Below are positions 27,786 through 37,032 of a stretch of DNA of 64,000 bases, piece by piece. Source of the DNA: JAPOXR01 sp963662395 (GTDB taxonomy: Bacteria; Pseudomonadota; Alphaproteobacteria; Rhodobacterales; Rhodobacteraceae); the NCBI GenBank assembly GCA_963662395.1, contig OY759511.1:4278001-4342000 (forward strand), read 5' to 3'. Position 1 is the first letter of the stretch, and each line of letters opens with the position of its first letter. A program made the position numbers and the translations under genes. The notes beneath the pieces were generated by a model. The model saw only the letters and a list, made by a program, of their open reading frames with translations. It ran no database searches and was not told the origin of the DNA.

Positions 27786-29270
27786 TCAATGCGAACTGTC
27801 AATAGGATCAAGTGGATAAGTCGGGCGGGCAAGCCACCGGTAATCCAGCAGCCGAGGATTGCTGGTGCAGGGACCCGGCGTTTCAACCGTGTAGCTTGCG
27901 CGCATGATCTTGTCGTAGGCACGGCGATGTGCAACGGCAGCCTTTACAACGATCATGTCTAGGTTTGCCGGCTCGATGCCCTGGCTTCGCCACTGGCCGA
28001 GGTCAAACGGCGCGGTCTTGCGAGTGGTCAGCAAGATCGTGAGTCCGCCGTGTCGCACGACCGCGGCAGGTCCCATGTCAACCTGGACCCCGGTGGATGC
28101 CGCGGCATGGCTTTGCCGATCCTCGAGCATGAAACGACCGTCACTCTTCGAGACGAGTTCCACCTCGAGTTCGACGGGACCCGGATCCATCGGGTTGTCC
28201 TTGCCGCCAAGCCGCAGCCGACATAGCGCCCCGGGAACTGCTTCGTCGAGAGAGGCAACCGCCTCGGGGTCGGCCAGGATGATGCCCGCATTTGGGTATT
28301 GCGCATCGAGAAGTGCTCTCAGCAGGACGGTGCCATTTCCAGGTGCGCCGCCGCCAATATTGTCGGATGGCTCGACCAGAAGTGCCGGGCCGGGACCCCG
28401 GTTTGCGATAGCTTCGGCAATCGCCGCAGCCGGGCTCATTTCTGTCGGAAGCCCGACGTCCCGCAGTTCCAGCGCTGCTCCGGTGAGACGGCCGAGGGCT
28501 TCCTCGGCTTCCTGGGCACTGCCAGTGGTCACAAGACTGAATGAAACGCCCGCATCGGGCACGTCGGCAAACGAGAAACCGGCAACGACATTGACTGCCC
28601 AGATTTCCGGATTTTCCTCCTCGACCCTCCGAGCCAGCGCCTCAAGATCACGCATCGGCGAGTCCGCTGTTCCCGTACCGGTTGGAGGCCAGATCACCCG
28701 GGCACGTCGGTGATGCATCCGCGGTCGGCGACCTTCGGTCCGAATCCGGGCCAGCAAGCCGGCTGCGCGCATCGCGCTGTCCCTTGCATCGACATGAGGG
28801 TTCTCGCGATAGCAGACCAACGCATCTGCTTGCGCGGCCATCTTAGGTGTCATCGTCGCGTGCAGGTCAAACACACCTACGATCGGCGCATTTGCCAAGG
28901 ACGGTATCGCACGCAAATGCGACAAGAGCTTGCCTTCCACATCCCCGTGGCTTTCGGAAACCATTGCGCCGTGCAATGCCAGGAAAACGGCGTCGCATTC
29001 TCGGGATGTCGCCACCGCATCGAGATCCGAAAAAAATGCATCGACGACTTGGTCTTCAACGATGCCTGAAGGAGTCGCGATGAAGGACACGGAAGGGACC
29101 ACATCCCAGGATTCACTTTCGGCTACCTCCAGGAAACCATCGATCATCGAACCGTTGCCACGGAATTCGAGCAGGCCGCTGCCCCTGGCTACGGAAAAAT
29201 CGGACAATGTCGTCCGATCAGGCACGAAACAATGCGTCTCGTGGAAAAGTCCGGCAAGGAGAATTCTCAT
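27786..29270 (-). CDS. MlrC/M81-family metallopeptidase-like protein
   Basis: 494 residues from ATG 29270 (MRILLAGLFHETHCFVPDRTT), which matches the family start 'glfHEtNtF'. MlrC proteins are zinc enzymes first known from linearised-microcystin breakdown in sphingomonads. Most homologues occur in soil and marine bacteria next to peptide or sugar importers and have unknown substrates. Visible motifs: FLALHGAMVSES, GVFDLHATMTPKMA and SDNIGGGAPGNGT. It lies upstream of and in the same direction as the importer genes. I infer that it processes the imported compound. Confidence 0.88.
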   Translation of the reverse strand: MRILLAGLFHETHCFVPDRTTLSDFSVARGSGLLEFRGNGSMIDGFLEVAESESWDVVPSVSFIATPSGIVEDQVVDAFFSDLDAVATSRECDAVFLALHGAMVSESHGDVEGKLLSHLRAIPSLANAPIVGVFDLHATMTPKMAAQADALVCYRENPHVDARDSAMRAAGLLARIRTEGRRPRMHHRRARVIWPPTGTGTADSPMRDLEALARRVEEENPEIWAVNVVAGFSFADVPDAGVSFSLVTTGSAQEAEEALGRLTGAALELRDVGLPTEMSPAAAIAEAIANRGPGPALLVEPSDNIGGGAPGNGTVLLRALLDAQYPNAGIILADPEAVASLDEAVPGALCRLRLGGKDNPMDPGPVELEVELVSKSDGRFMLEDRQSHAAASTGVQVDMGPAAVVRHGGLTILLTTRKTAPFDLGQWRSQGIEPANLDMIVVKAAVAHRRAYDKIMRASYTVETPGPCTSNPRLLDYRWLARPTYPLDPIDSSH

Positions 29271-30152
29271 CCCGCTCTCGCGCCGCAGACCCTGCCCTTC
29301 CGGGCGAACAGGACAGCGCACTCACTTGCCTGAGCCCGGTCCATCCTGTGCCTGCTCCCATGCGTGCAACGTGCCGTGACGGAACATGGTTGATTCGCCC
29401 CATGGCAGCAAAGGCTACCAGCAAAGTGCAGGTCGACGGCGCGGGCCGCCTCGGCTGGAGCCTCGAGCCACGGCACGGCGGTGACCCCTGGTGGTGATTT
29501 GCGCCAGGCACTGGAGGGGCCGCAAACTACCTTCCGCAGATGCGCAAACTGCCTGCTCCGGGTGCAAGAATGGGTACTGTTTGCAAGTCTCACTCCGGAT
29601 TGCAGAGCAAGACCTGCCAGAGCGCGGTCGGGAGACCTGGTCGCTACCAGAAGCCCAGAACGAAGAGTAGGGTGGCAAGTGCGACCATCACGACTTTGCC
29701 CACCGCTACCTGGTGGTCGCAAACCCCGGCAAGGCGAACATCCAAGGTCTGGAGCACCGACGCTCCCGGGGTGACGAGGCACGGACTGACCAAGCTGCAT
29801 GTGCCCTCCGTTGGACTCCCCGACTACCTGGCCGCGATTGATGCTAACTGTGACACAGGGAGCCGGATGCGACCGGCGTCTGCAGGCACCAAAAGGCAGG
29901 AACCTCCGGCGGGAGAAACCATTTCGCGACTTCGGCGCGTGAATTGTCGTAGCCCCTTTCGGCACCGTTGCCGAGTACCATGAGAACTCTGGTGAGCGAG
30001 TTCACCCTGAACGGAGAGCGATCTACTTTCTTGGCCGTCGTCATGGTTGCACAGGTGTCTCACGCCCGGTTCAAATCCGCAACCGATTGCTGACGTCGCG
30101 CCATCCGGGCGACTGGCAGCGTCGATGAACACAGGATTGAATCAAACGATAT
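29271..30152 (-). other. Non-coding gap between aminotransferase-like and MlrC-like genes
   Basis: About 880 bp. No frame on either strand shows a recognisable family. A short minus-strand stretch ending VVMVALATLLFVLGFW is hydrophobic and could be the tail of a lost membrane protein, but it is broken and too short to assign. It probably holds the promoter of the MlrC-importer operon. Confidence 0.45.
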
Positions 30153-31547
30153 TCATCCGGTCTCCATTGCGTCGAGGGCGAGACCGGCAGCAGCGACGGT
30201 TTCTTCGATGTCTTGGTTCGAGTGAGCTGTGGAGATGAACCAGGTTCCCCGGCTTGTTGGTCGAACACCAGCGACCACCAAGTGCTCGAGAAACTTCGCT
30301 TGCTTGTTCAGGTCCGTGCGGCGGTAGCTCCGGTAGTCCGTGACCGCGCCGAAATCGGAAAAGAACGTGCTGAAACAGGAACCGAAGCCCTGCACCTGCA
30401 GATTCGACTTCCGGTCCACTGCACAGCGGCGCAGTTCCTCCATCAGCATTTCGCCTTGGCGGTCGAGTTCCCGGATCGCCTCTCCGTTTCCGGCAGACAG
30501 GAGATCGAGTGTAGTGATGGACGCCACCACGCTGGGGATGCTTGCGTTGTAGGTTCCGGAGTGGTTGACGGCACCCGTGCTGAACAGGTCCATGATTTCC
30601 GCTCGCCCGGCCAGGGCGGATATCGGAAAACCGCCCGCCATTGCCTTTGCAAACGTCGCAAGGTCGGCAGTCACACCGAATTTCTCCTGACCGCCGCCAA
30701 GGGCAAGCCGGAAGCCGGTGATGACCTCGTCAAAGATCAGTACCACGTCATTTGAACGGGCTAGGTCCCGAAGCGCCTCGAGATAGCCGGGCGCAGGCGC
30801 GATGGCGCCCGTGTTGCACATCGCCGGTTCGGTGACGATGGCTGCAACATCGTGGCCATGGGCGTCAAGCACGGACTTCACCGCGTCAATGTCATTCCAG
30901 GGAAGGACAATGACATCCTCGGCCACGGATTCCGCCTGCCCGCGTGTTTCGAGGTGCGGCTCGCGCCCAGCTGATGATTCCTTGTCCTCCTGATCGACCG
31001 GAGGTGCAAAGCTGAGCAGTACGTTGTCGAACCAACCGTGGTACTGTCCCTCGAATTTGATGTATTTGCGCTTGCCCGTCAAGGCACGCGACACGCGAAT
31101 GGCGGCCTGCACGACCTCGGATCCCGACATGCCGACCCGCACCCGTTCCGCGTTCGGAATCATGCTCTTGATGCGGTGGGCGAGTTCGAGTTCGTATCGA
31201 TGTTGTCCTCCCAGCATCTGGCCTTGGGACAGTGACTTTGCGACGGCATCGCACACCGCCTTCGGCGCATGGCCGAGTATGGCGGGCCCCATCCCGAGCG
31301 CGTAGTCGATGTATCGGCTGCCGTCGAGATCGAACAGGTGGGCACCCCGGCCGCGCTCAAAGCACAACGGGACGGGAAAACTGGCCAGCCTGACGTTTGA
31401 GTTGACCGCACCGGGTATGGCAGCCGACGCCTTCCTGACATAGTCTCTCGATGCGGAGAACCGATCATCAATATTCGGCGAATCCTGCAATGCGACGCCT
31501 CCTCTTGCGGGCTTCGCCGGTCCGCGCAGCTTTCGCTGCTCCTTCAT
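30153..31547 (-). CDS. Class III aminotransferase, glutamate-1-semialdehyde aminomutase-like
   Basis: About 464 residues from ATG 31547; an earlier in-frame TTG or ATG (31634, 31625) is possible and none has a clear ribosome-binding site. Fold-type I PLP enzyme: PGAVNSNVR and YIDYALGMGPAILGHAP (N-terminal), SGSEVVQAAIRVSRALTGK, IIFDEV equivalent VLIFDEVITGFRLALGG, and the PLP lysine in TFAKAMAGGFPISALAG. Closest to HemL-like enzymes, but the 40-residue insertion after LLSFAPPVDQ and its location outside any haem cluster suggest a catabolic paralogue rather than hemL. Same strand as the MlrC-importer operon. Confidence 0.85.
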   Translation of the reverse strand: MKEQRKLRGPAKPARGGVALQDSPNIDDRFSASRDYVRKASAAIPGAVNSNVRLASFPVPLCFERGRGAHLFDLDGSRYIDYALGMGPAILGHAPKAVCDAVAKSLSQGQMLGGQHRYELELAHRIKSMIPNAERVRVGMSGSEVVQAAIRVSRALTGKRKYIKFEGQYHGWFDNVLLSFAPPVDQEDKESSAGREPHLETRGQAESVAEDVIVLPWNDIDAVKSVLDAHGHDVAAIVTEPAMCNTGAIAPAPGYLEALRDLARSNDVVLIFDEVITGFRLALGGGQEKFGVTADLATFAKAMAGGFPISALAGRAEIMDLFSTGAVNHSGTYNASIPSVVASITTLDLLSAGNGEAIRELDRQGEMLMEELRRCAVDRKSNLQVQGFGSCFSTFFSDFGAVTDYRSYRRTDLNKQAKFLEHLVVAGVRPTSRGTWFISTAHSNQDIEETVAAAGLALDAMETG

Positions 31548-32093
31548 CGGAACCGTGATCCCGACCTGCCGACGGAACTGATGATAGTGGATCAAGCGAC
31601 GGAGGACAAATCCCGTGCGTTTCATGAACGGCAACGAGAGAATCTTCGGGAAGATGCCATGTGGTCACGGGGCGCCGGCAGCAACGGCGTAACGCGTTGC
31701 GTTCCCGAGCCGGCAAGCATCGGAGTCTTCCGCGCGATGGACAACTCGCTGCCTGCGTTCGTGCGGCGACAGTTTCAAGGCGCAACTCGGATCTGGCATT
31801 TCAGGCTGTGTCAATTGCCAAGGACCACGGCAACGTGCTCTCCGGCAATTGGCTACACGGCAGGCGCGCGCCGCCAGCGGCTCGATCACGGAAGTTGCGA
31901 TGACAAATTGCCGGTATCCGGCGTTGTCCGTGTGCCATAACCGCAGACCGGGTCCCGCGGGTGTGAAGGCTTGTCGCGAAACCGGCCTTTCTCCAGCTGA
32001 TTAGTGTTTGATACAAAACACAAGCCTCCATTATTTCGCCATGCGTGACACTGCCCTGCCTGCCGCCGTCAGGCGGCCGATGAAGACAGGAAC
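31548..32093 (-). other. Upstream region of the aminotransferase gene, no gene seen
   Basis: About 550 bp. No supported gene on either strand. It contains the GTGTTT/AAACAC palindrome at 32004-32021 (listed separately) and ends at the IS630 relic. Confidence 0.4.
32004..32021. promoter_or_regulatory. Operator-like palindrome GTGTTT-N6-AAACAC
   Basis: An 18-bp site with perfect 6-bp arms (GTGTTT GATACA AAACAC) in an otherwise GC-rich gap. Its AT-rich, symmetrical form is what GntR/TetR-type repressors bind. No intact regulator gene is adjacent, so it may be a surviving operator of a lost unit. Confidence 0.3.
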
Positions 32094-33050
32094 ATGTCGA
32101 TGGGCAGGAAGCCGGCAAGACGGGAAATCAGGCTGCCGGGCGAGGAGCGGGCACGCCTCGAACAGGTCACGGGCAACCCGCACGGCCTGCGGAAGCATGT
32201 CCGGCGGGCCCGTTTCCCCGAGGAAGGCGCAGGCGGACTTCCCGGGGACGCCACCCGCCCGCCGGGAAAGACGCTCGTATCCGGAGAAGGGATGAAGGTC
32301 CCGATCAACCGGCAATGTCGTCGCCGCATGCCGGGCACTGGACACCGAAGGCCCTGGCCGGGGCCATGGGTGACATGGTTGTCTCCACGGTCCGCGACAT
32401 CCTGCGCCGCCATTGCCTCGAGCCGCACCGGGTGAAGACCTTCAAGGTCTCGCGCGATCCGGGCCGAAGGTCAGGGATGTGGCCGGACTTCATGCCTGCC
32501 CTCCCGACCATGCGGTGGTGCTGTCGGTGTATGAAAGGACGCGGATCCAGGCGCCGGGGCGGACGCGGAAGCCGCTGCCGATGACGCCCGGACATGCCGC
32601 GACCCGAACGCATGACTGCGGGCGCAACGCCGCCACCTGCCGGACCGAGGCGCGGCACCGCCCGGAGGAATTCACCGCCTTCCCCGATCATGTTGCCGAA
32701 GGGATCGGGCCCGGCGTGCCGGTGCATGTCGTTCAGGGCGATGTCTCCTCGCGCAGATCGGCCAGGGTCCATGCATGGCCGAAGCACCATCCGACCGGAC
32801 GTTCCGCCTCACCCCGGCCCCGGCCTCATGGATGAATGCGACCGGCGGGTTCTTCCCGAAGCTCTCGAGACAGGGGCCGGGGAATGCGGTCTTCGATTCG
32901 CCAGGCGAATGCGTCGGCGCGATCGGGAGTTGCACCGGGCACCACGATGCCGGTGATACCCGTCCGTTCCGCCGGAGCAGGAAGCCCGGGGAGTTGGCCC
33001 TCTCGTGGAAACGGGGGCACCGGAAGTTGCAGAAACGGCATCAGATGAAT
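32094..33050 (+). pseudogene. IS630-family transposase relic
   Basis: Pieces in at least three frames follow the order of an IS630 transposase: MGRKPARREIRLPGEERARLE; HWTPKALAGAMGDMVVSTVR; CLEPHRVKTFKVSRDP; PPDHAVVLSVYERTRIQAPG; RKPLPMTPGHAATRTHD; SWMNATGGFFPKLSRQG; RPFRRSRKPGEL. All three catalytic positions are lost: D to Y in VLSVYE, the LDN site reads VQGD, and E to G in NATGGFF. The 3' end meets the broken end of an ATPase gene on the other strand near 33056. Confidence 0.85.
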
Positions 33051-33055
33051 GACAC

Positions 33056-33923
33056 AGGCCGGTAGGATTGGGTCGTCGAGCACCATGAAGCCAGCCCCTT
33101 CATGAAAAGTTCGGGCAATAGACAGCGCAAGGCCGAGGCAGTGTAGCCGGGATTGGCAGAACACGGCGATGGCATCGCGTACCCTTGGAGCGTTGCGATC
33201 GGTGTCCAGTGACGGGCCAGCCTTGAAATCAACGGCGCGCCTCGCAATCTTGCGAGGCCTGACGGTAGAAGAGAAGGTCGGCTCGTCGGGGCGGAGCAAG
33301 TTCCACCAACGCCGGATATCTTTGCTCAGATCAGCGAATTTTTCGTCCTGGACCCTTTCGTTGCCCTTGTCGATCCGGTTCAGGGCCGTAGTCAGTTCTT
33401 GTTGCAGGGTAGTCCGAGCATGGCGTTCGATCAGGCTTGCAGAAAGTGCATCTTGATCGTCGGCAACATCGATGAGTTCTTGCCGGCCAACGGCGCCGCC
33501 AGCGGTGTCGATCACAGCGTTGAGCCGTTCCAAAAGGGCCTGTTCACTATCGGCATAGAGCTTTGGACGGATATGAAAACTGGTATGGGAGGTAGCGGCT
33601 TCGCTAGAACGGAGCTCCAAAGACTGCAGATTGCCCAGTGTGTCCGGTTTCGCCAGGTAGCTGGTGACTTCCGCCGTGATAGCCTTTGCAATGCAAATAA
33701 TCTCCCTCGAATTCCTGATTGATGTTGCTTTTCGTAACCGAACGAGCTTTCGATATGGCATGAGCCGGCCCATGCGGAGGGCGAATTCCCGACACCAGAT
33801 CTGCAGATTTCCATCCGCATTGCCCGATGAATCCTGAAGCGTGGCAACCTCCATCGATGGATGGGGCTTCGAGGTCAGGAATCCGGCCGGGCTATCGGGA
33901 TCGCACAAATAATGTTGTGACAC
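33056..33923 (-). pseudogene. SMC/RecF-like AAA ATPase, truncated at both ends
   Basis: The minus-strand frame carries the C-terminal half of a coiled-coil AAA ATPase: a helical region (LIERHARTTLQQELTTALNR, EKFADLSKDIRRWWNLLRP), an ABC-signature-like FCQSRLHCLGLALSIART and Walker B GFMVLDDPIL (residues 279-287). Homology stops after DDPIL, exactly where the IS630 relic begins. The formal frame runs on to 32826 through IS sequence. The N-terminal P-loop half is absent. Such ATPases are common in defence loci and DNA repair; the specific system cannot be told. Confidence 0.72.
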
Positions 33924-33942
33924 GGGAAGGCCGCGAGTCCGC

Positions 33943-34524
33943 TCAGGGAGTCTCCGGGGCGCTGATCAGCCGCCACCTTCCCTGGCTGTACGAAATCCTT
34001 GTGATGGACAAGTTCGGTATCCGGCAGGCGGGCGGGTTCCGATCCTGGCCTTCCGTCCTGCCGATCTGGGCGGTGATCGTTCCGTGATGGGCCACGGCGA
34101 CGATTGTCCTGCCGGCAAGCTCCATGGTCATGCGATCGACACATTCCGAGACCCTGGCCGCAAACCCGCTCCAACTCTCGCCACCCGGCGGAGTGGCCGA
34201 ATTGGGGTCATTCCAGAATTTCTCCGAGGTCTCGGGCCACCGATCGGCGATCTGGCTTGCCGACAGACCCTCCCATTCACCGAAGTTGATTTCCCGGATC
34301 CCCCCGGCATTCGGCAGGCGGCAACGCTTCCCGCAGATCGCATCGGCGGTCAGGATGGCCCGGGTCAAATCCGATGACACCACCATGGCCGAGGCCGGTA
34401 TCGCTTCGGACACCCGGGCCATCAGCCTGCTATCGGACAAATCAACGCCGATATCGGTCCAGCCGGCCAGCACCCCGCTATTGGTCGGCGCATGCCGGAC
34501 CCACCACCACTCGGTCCGGGTCAT
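33943..34524 (-). CDS. Histidine phosphatase, CobC-like (alpha-ribazole phosphatase)
   Basis: 193 residues. Phosphoglycerate-mutase-fold enzyme with the phosphohistidine motif VRHAPTNS near residue 9, REINFGEWEGLS, and the second histidine in AVAHHGTIT. Its four-base ATGA overlap with cobU supports the alpha-ribazole-5'-phosphate phosphatase role in the nucleotide loop pathway of cobalamin. Sequence alone does not separate CobC from other histidine phosphatases. Confidence 0.8.
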   Translation of the reverse strand: MTRTEWWWVRHAPTNSGVLAGWTDIGVDLSDSRLMARVSEAIPASAMVVSSDLTRAILTADAICGKRCRLPNAGGIREINFGEWEGLSASQIADRWPETSEKFWNDPNSATPPGGESWSGFAARVSECVDRMTMELAGRTIVAVAHHGTITAQIGRTEGQDRNPPACRIPNLSITRISYSQGRWRLISAPETP

Positions 34525-35048
34525 CCCGGCAACCGACCCTTCAGCATCATCGGCAGCCCGGCGACCACCAGGGCGACATTGCCGGCCAGCCCGGCAACCC
34601 GTTGGTTGAGTTCTCCCTGCAGCGTGCCGAACCGCCGCGAAAACTCGCCCGGGGGGACGATGCCGAGTCCGGTCTCGTTCGAGACCGCGACGATGTCACA
34701 TCTTGCGGATTGAAGGGCGTTGGTCAGCCTTGCCTGTTCCTGGCTGACCGACCTGCCGGCCTCGAGCTGGTTGAAGAGCCAGAATGTGAGGCATTCCAGC
34801 AGCACGGCTCGCCCGCCAGCCTGACTTTCGATCACCTGCGCCGCCTCGAGCGGCTCCTCGATCGTCATCCACCGGCTGTCCCGCCTGGCCCGGTGGCGGT
34901 CAATCTTCTCCTGCATCTCGTCATCCCCGGCCCGGGCCGTGGCCAGATAGACCGGCTGCCGGCCCGAGGCGAGCACCGCCTTCTCGGCAAGGCCGGATTT
35001 GCCCGATGCGGCACCGCCAAGAATGAGCGAAAGGTCGGTTCCTTGCAC
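34521..35048 (-). CDS. cobU: Adenosylcobinamide kinase/guanylyltransferase
   Basis: 175 residues from GTG 35048, chosen for the strong AGGAG site 8 bases upstream and because the P-loop follows at once (LSLILGGAASGKSGLAEKAV); the longer open frame is non-homologous. CobU phosphorylates adenosylcobinamide and adds GMP to give AdoCbi-GDP. Other motifs: VYLATARAGDDEMQEKIDRH, WMTIEEPLEAAQVI, VLLECLTFWLFN and VAVSNETGLGIVP. Operon with the CobC-like gene. No convincing cobalamin riboswitch is seen in the 244-bp gap to coaBC. Confidence 0.93.
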   Translation of the reverse strand: MQGTDLSLILGGAASGKSGLAEKAVLASGRQPVYLATARAGDDEMQEKIDRHRARRDSRWMTIEEPLEAAQVIESQAGGRAVLLECLTFWLFNQLEAGRSVSQEQARLTNALQSARCDIVAVSNETGLGIVPPGEFSRRFGTLQGELNQRVAGLAGNVALVVAGLPMMLKGRLPG

Positions 35049-35292
35049 GGGATGTCTCCTGGGCTGTATCAGTGCCGGTCTGGCAGGATAATGTCGACAT
35101 GGCAATAGTGCCGCCATGCCCCTCGCCACGAGGAGGGCCAGGGATGCCGGCTGCCATGCAAGGAAAGCTGCCGGCGCGCCAGGCTGCCGGTCCGGGTGAT
35201 GCCGGCAGGGCACCGATGGCGCGGAGGACTCCACAACGAGGACGCGGTCTGAAATAGTCGGCAAGGCAGGCGCAGATCCGGGATAGGGGAAC

Positions 35293-36486
35293 ATGATTCA
35301 TAACAGGAAGATCCTGGTCATCATTGGTGGCGGCATTGCCGCCTACAAGGTCCTGGAGCTGATCAGGCTGTTGAGAAAAGCCGGCAACGAGGTGATCCCG
35401 GTCCTGACCGAGGCCGGCGAGCATTTCGTGACACCACTTTCGGTTGCGGCGCTGGCCGGCAGCAAGGTCAGCAGAGAACTCCTCGATCCGGCCAGCGAGG
35501 GCGAGATGGGGCATATTGCGCTGTCCAGGCAGGCTGACCTGGTCCTGGTGGCACCGGCAACCGCCGACCTGATCGCCAGGATGGCCGGCGGTCTGGCCAA
35601 TGACCTGGCAACAACGCTCCTCCTGGCCACCGACACCCCGGTTGTCATTGCGCCGGCGATGAATGTCAGGATGTGGGATCACCCGGCAACCCGGCGCAAT
35701 CTCGAGACGCTGAAGACGGATGGCATCCGGGTCATCAGCCCCGGTGAAGGCGAAATGGCCTGCGGCGAATTCGGAGTTGGCCGCATGGCTGAACCCGAAG
35801 ACATCATGCAGGAACTGGCCAGGCTCACCGCATGCGCCCCCGGCAGCCTGCGGGTGATCGTTACATCGGGCCCCACGAGGGAAGCGATCGACCCGGTCAG
35901 GTACATCGCCAACCGTTCCTCGGGCAAGCAGGGGTCATCAATCGCCGAGGCGTTTGCCAGGAGCGGTGCCGAGGTCGTCTTCATAACCGGTCCGGCCAGC
36001 GCACCGCCGCCTTCCGGGGTCCGTATTGTCAGGGTCGAGTCGGCGGACCAGATGCTGGCGGCGGTACAGGAGGCGATGCCGGTCGATGTGGCCGTGTGTG
36101 CCGCCGCAGTTGCCGACTGGAAGGTGGTCGGATCGAAAGACCGGAAGATCAGCAAGATGCCGGATGGAAAAGCACCCGAACTCGAGCTGGTTGTCAACCC
36201 CGATATCCTGGCGACAATTTCCGCCTCCTGTGACCGACCGGAGCTGGTGATCGGATTTGCCGCCGAGACCGGCGATGTGGTGCAAAAGGCAACCAGGAAG
36301 CGGGAGCGGAAGGGTTGCGACTGGATTGTCGCCAATGATGTAAGCCCGGAATCGGGCGTGTTTGGTGGTGACGAGAACGAGGTCTGCCTGATCGACGAGG
36401 ACGGATTCGCGCGCTGGCCGCGGATGTCAAAACGCCAGGTCGCCGAACGACTGGTCCTCAGGGTCCATGAAGACCTGCAGTCGTGA
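35293..36486 (+). CDS. coaBC: Bifunctional phosphopantothenoylcysteine decarboxylase/phosphopantothenate-cysteine ligase
   Basis: 397 residues. The N-terminal flavoprotein domain (LVIIGGGIAAYKVLELIRLL, VIAPAMNVRMWDHPAT and MACGEFGVGRMAEPEDI with the active-site cysteine) is CoaC. The C-terminal domain (VTSGPTREAIDPVRYIANRS, KISKMPDGK, NPDILATIS, GFAAET) is CoaB. Together they convert 4'-phosphopantothenate to 4'-phosphopantetheine in coenzyme A synthesis. Its TGA overlaps the GTG start of dut (GTGA), the usual coaBC-dut pairing. Confidence 0.97.
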   Translation: MIHNRKILVIIGGGIAAYKVLELIRLLRKAGNEVIPVLTEAGEHFVTPLSVAALAGSKVSRELLDPASEGEMGHIALSRQADLVLVAPATADLIARMAGGLANDLATTLLLATDTPVVIAPAMNVRMWDHPATRRNLETLKTDGIRVISPGEGEMACGEFGVGRMAEPEDIMQELARLTACAPGSLRVIVTSGPTREAIDPVRYIANRSSGKQGSSIAEAFARSGAEVVFITGPASAPPPSGVRIVRVESADQMLAAVQEAMPVDVAVCAAAVADWKVVGSKDRKISKMPDGKAPELELVVNPDILATISASCDRPELVIGFAAETGDVVQKATRKRERKGCDWIVANDVSPESGVFGGDENEVCLIDEDGFARWPRMSKRQVAERLVLRVHEDLQS

Positions 36487-36953
36487 CCGGGATTACCGTG
36501 CATGTCTGCCGGGCAGAAGGAACCGACCCGGAGGTGCCGCTGCCGGAGCTTGGCACGCCGGGGTCTGCCGGTGCCGATCTCCGGGCCAATCTTCCAGAGG
36601 AGCTTCGTGCCGCCGGGCTGGTGATTCCGGGGGGAGGGTGGAGGCTGGTACCTCTCGGGCTGATCCTGGAAATCCCGCCCGGCCATGAAGGGCAGATCAG
36701 GCCGAGATCCGGGTTGGCGTTGAGATCCGGGATCACGGTTCTCAATTCACCGGGAACGATCGATTCCGACTACCGGGGACCGGTCGGCGTGATCCTCGTC
36801 AATCACGGAGACCGGGACTACACGGTCGCGCATGGATGCCGGATTGGGCAGCTGGTGGTGTCCCCGGTCACCCGGGTGGCGTTCCGGGAGGGCGGCGCCA
36901 TCACGCGAACCAGGCGGGGCCCCGGCGGATTCGGCTCGACCGGTGTCGACTGA
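36483..36953 (+). CDS. dut: dUTP diphosphatase
   Basis: 156 residues from GTG 36483, overlapping coaBC by four bases. Hydrolyses dUTP to dUMP, supplying thymidylate synthesis and preventing uracil incorporation. Trimeric dUTPase motifs in order: GSAGADLRANL (motif 1), RPRSGLALRSGI (2), GTIDSDYRGPVGV (3), RIGQLVV (4) and the C-terminal RGPGGFGSTG (5) that closes the active site. Length is normal. Confidence 0.97.
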   Translation: MTGITVHVCRAEGTDPEVPLPELGTPGSAGADLRANLPEELRAAGLVIPGGGWRLVPLGLILEIPPGHEGQIRPRSGLALRSGITVLNSPGTIDSDYRGPVGVILVNHGDRDYTVAHGCRIGQLVVSPVTRVAFREGGAITRTRRGPGGFGSTGVD

Positions 36954-37032
36954 GCCTGGCCATCAATCCGGGAATTCGTTCGCGGTCCTCGGCCGGGGAT
37001 GGCGGAGCGGGGCCGGATTGGCCTCCACCTGG

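Noticed and set aside
34188..34262. tRNA-like start (GGCGGAGTGGCCGA) resembling Leu/Ser tRNA
   Set aside because: It lies inside the coding sequence of the CobC-like phosphatase and no acceptor stem, TPsiC arm or anticodon arm can be completed.
35049..35292. Cobalamin riboswitch upstream of cobU
   Set aside because: The leader is GC-rich and structured, but the conserved B12-box core elements could not be found in order.
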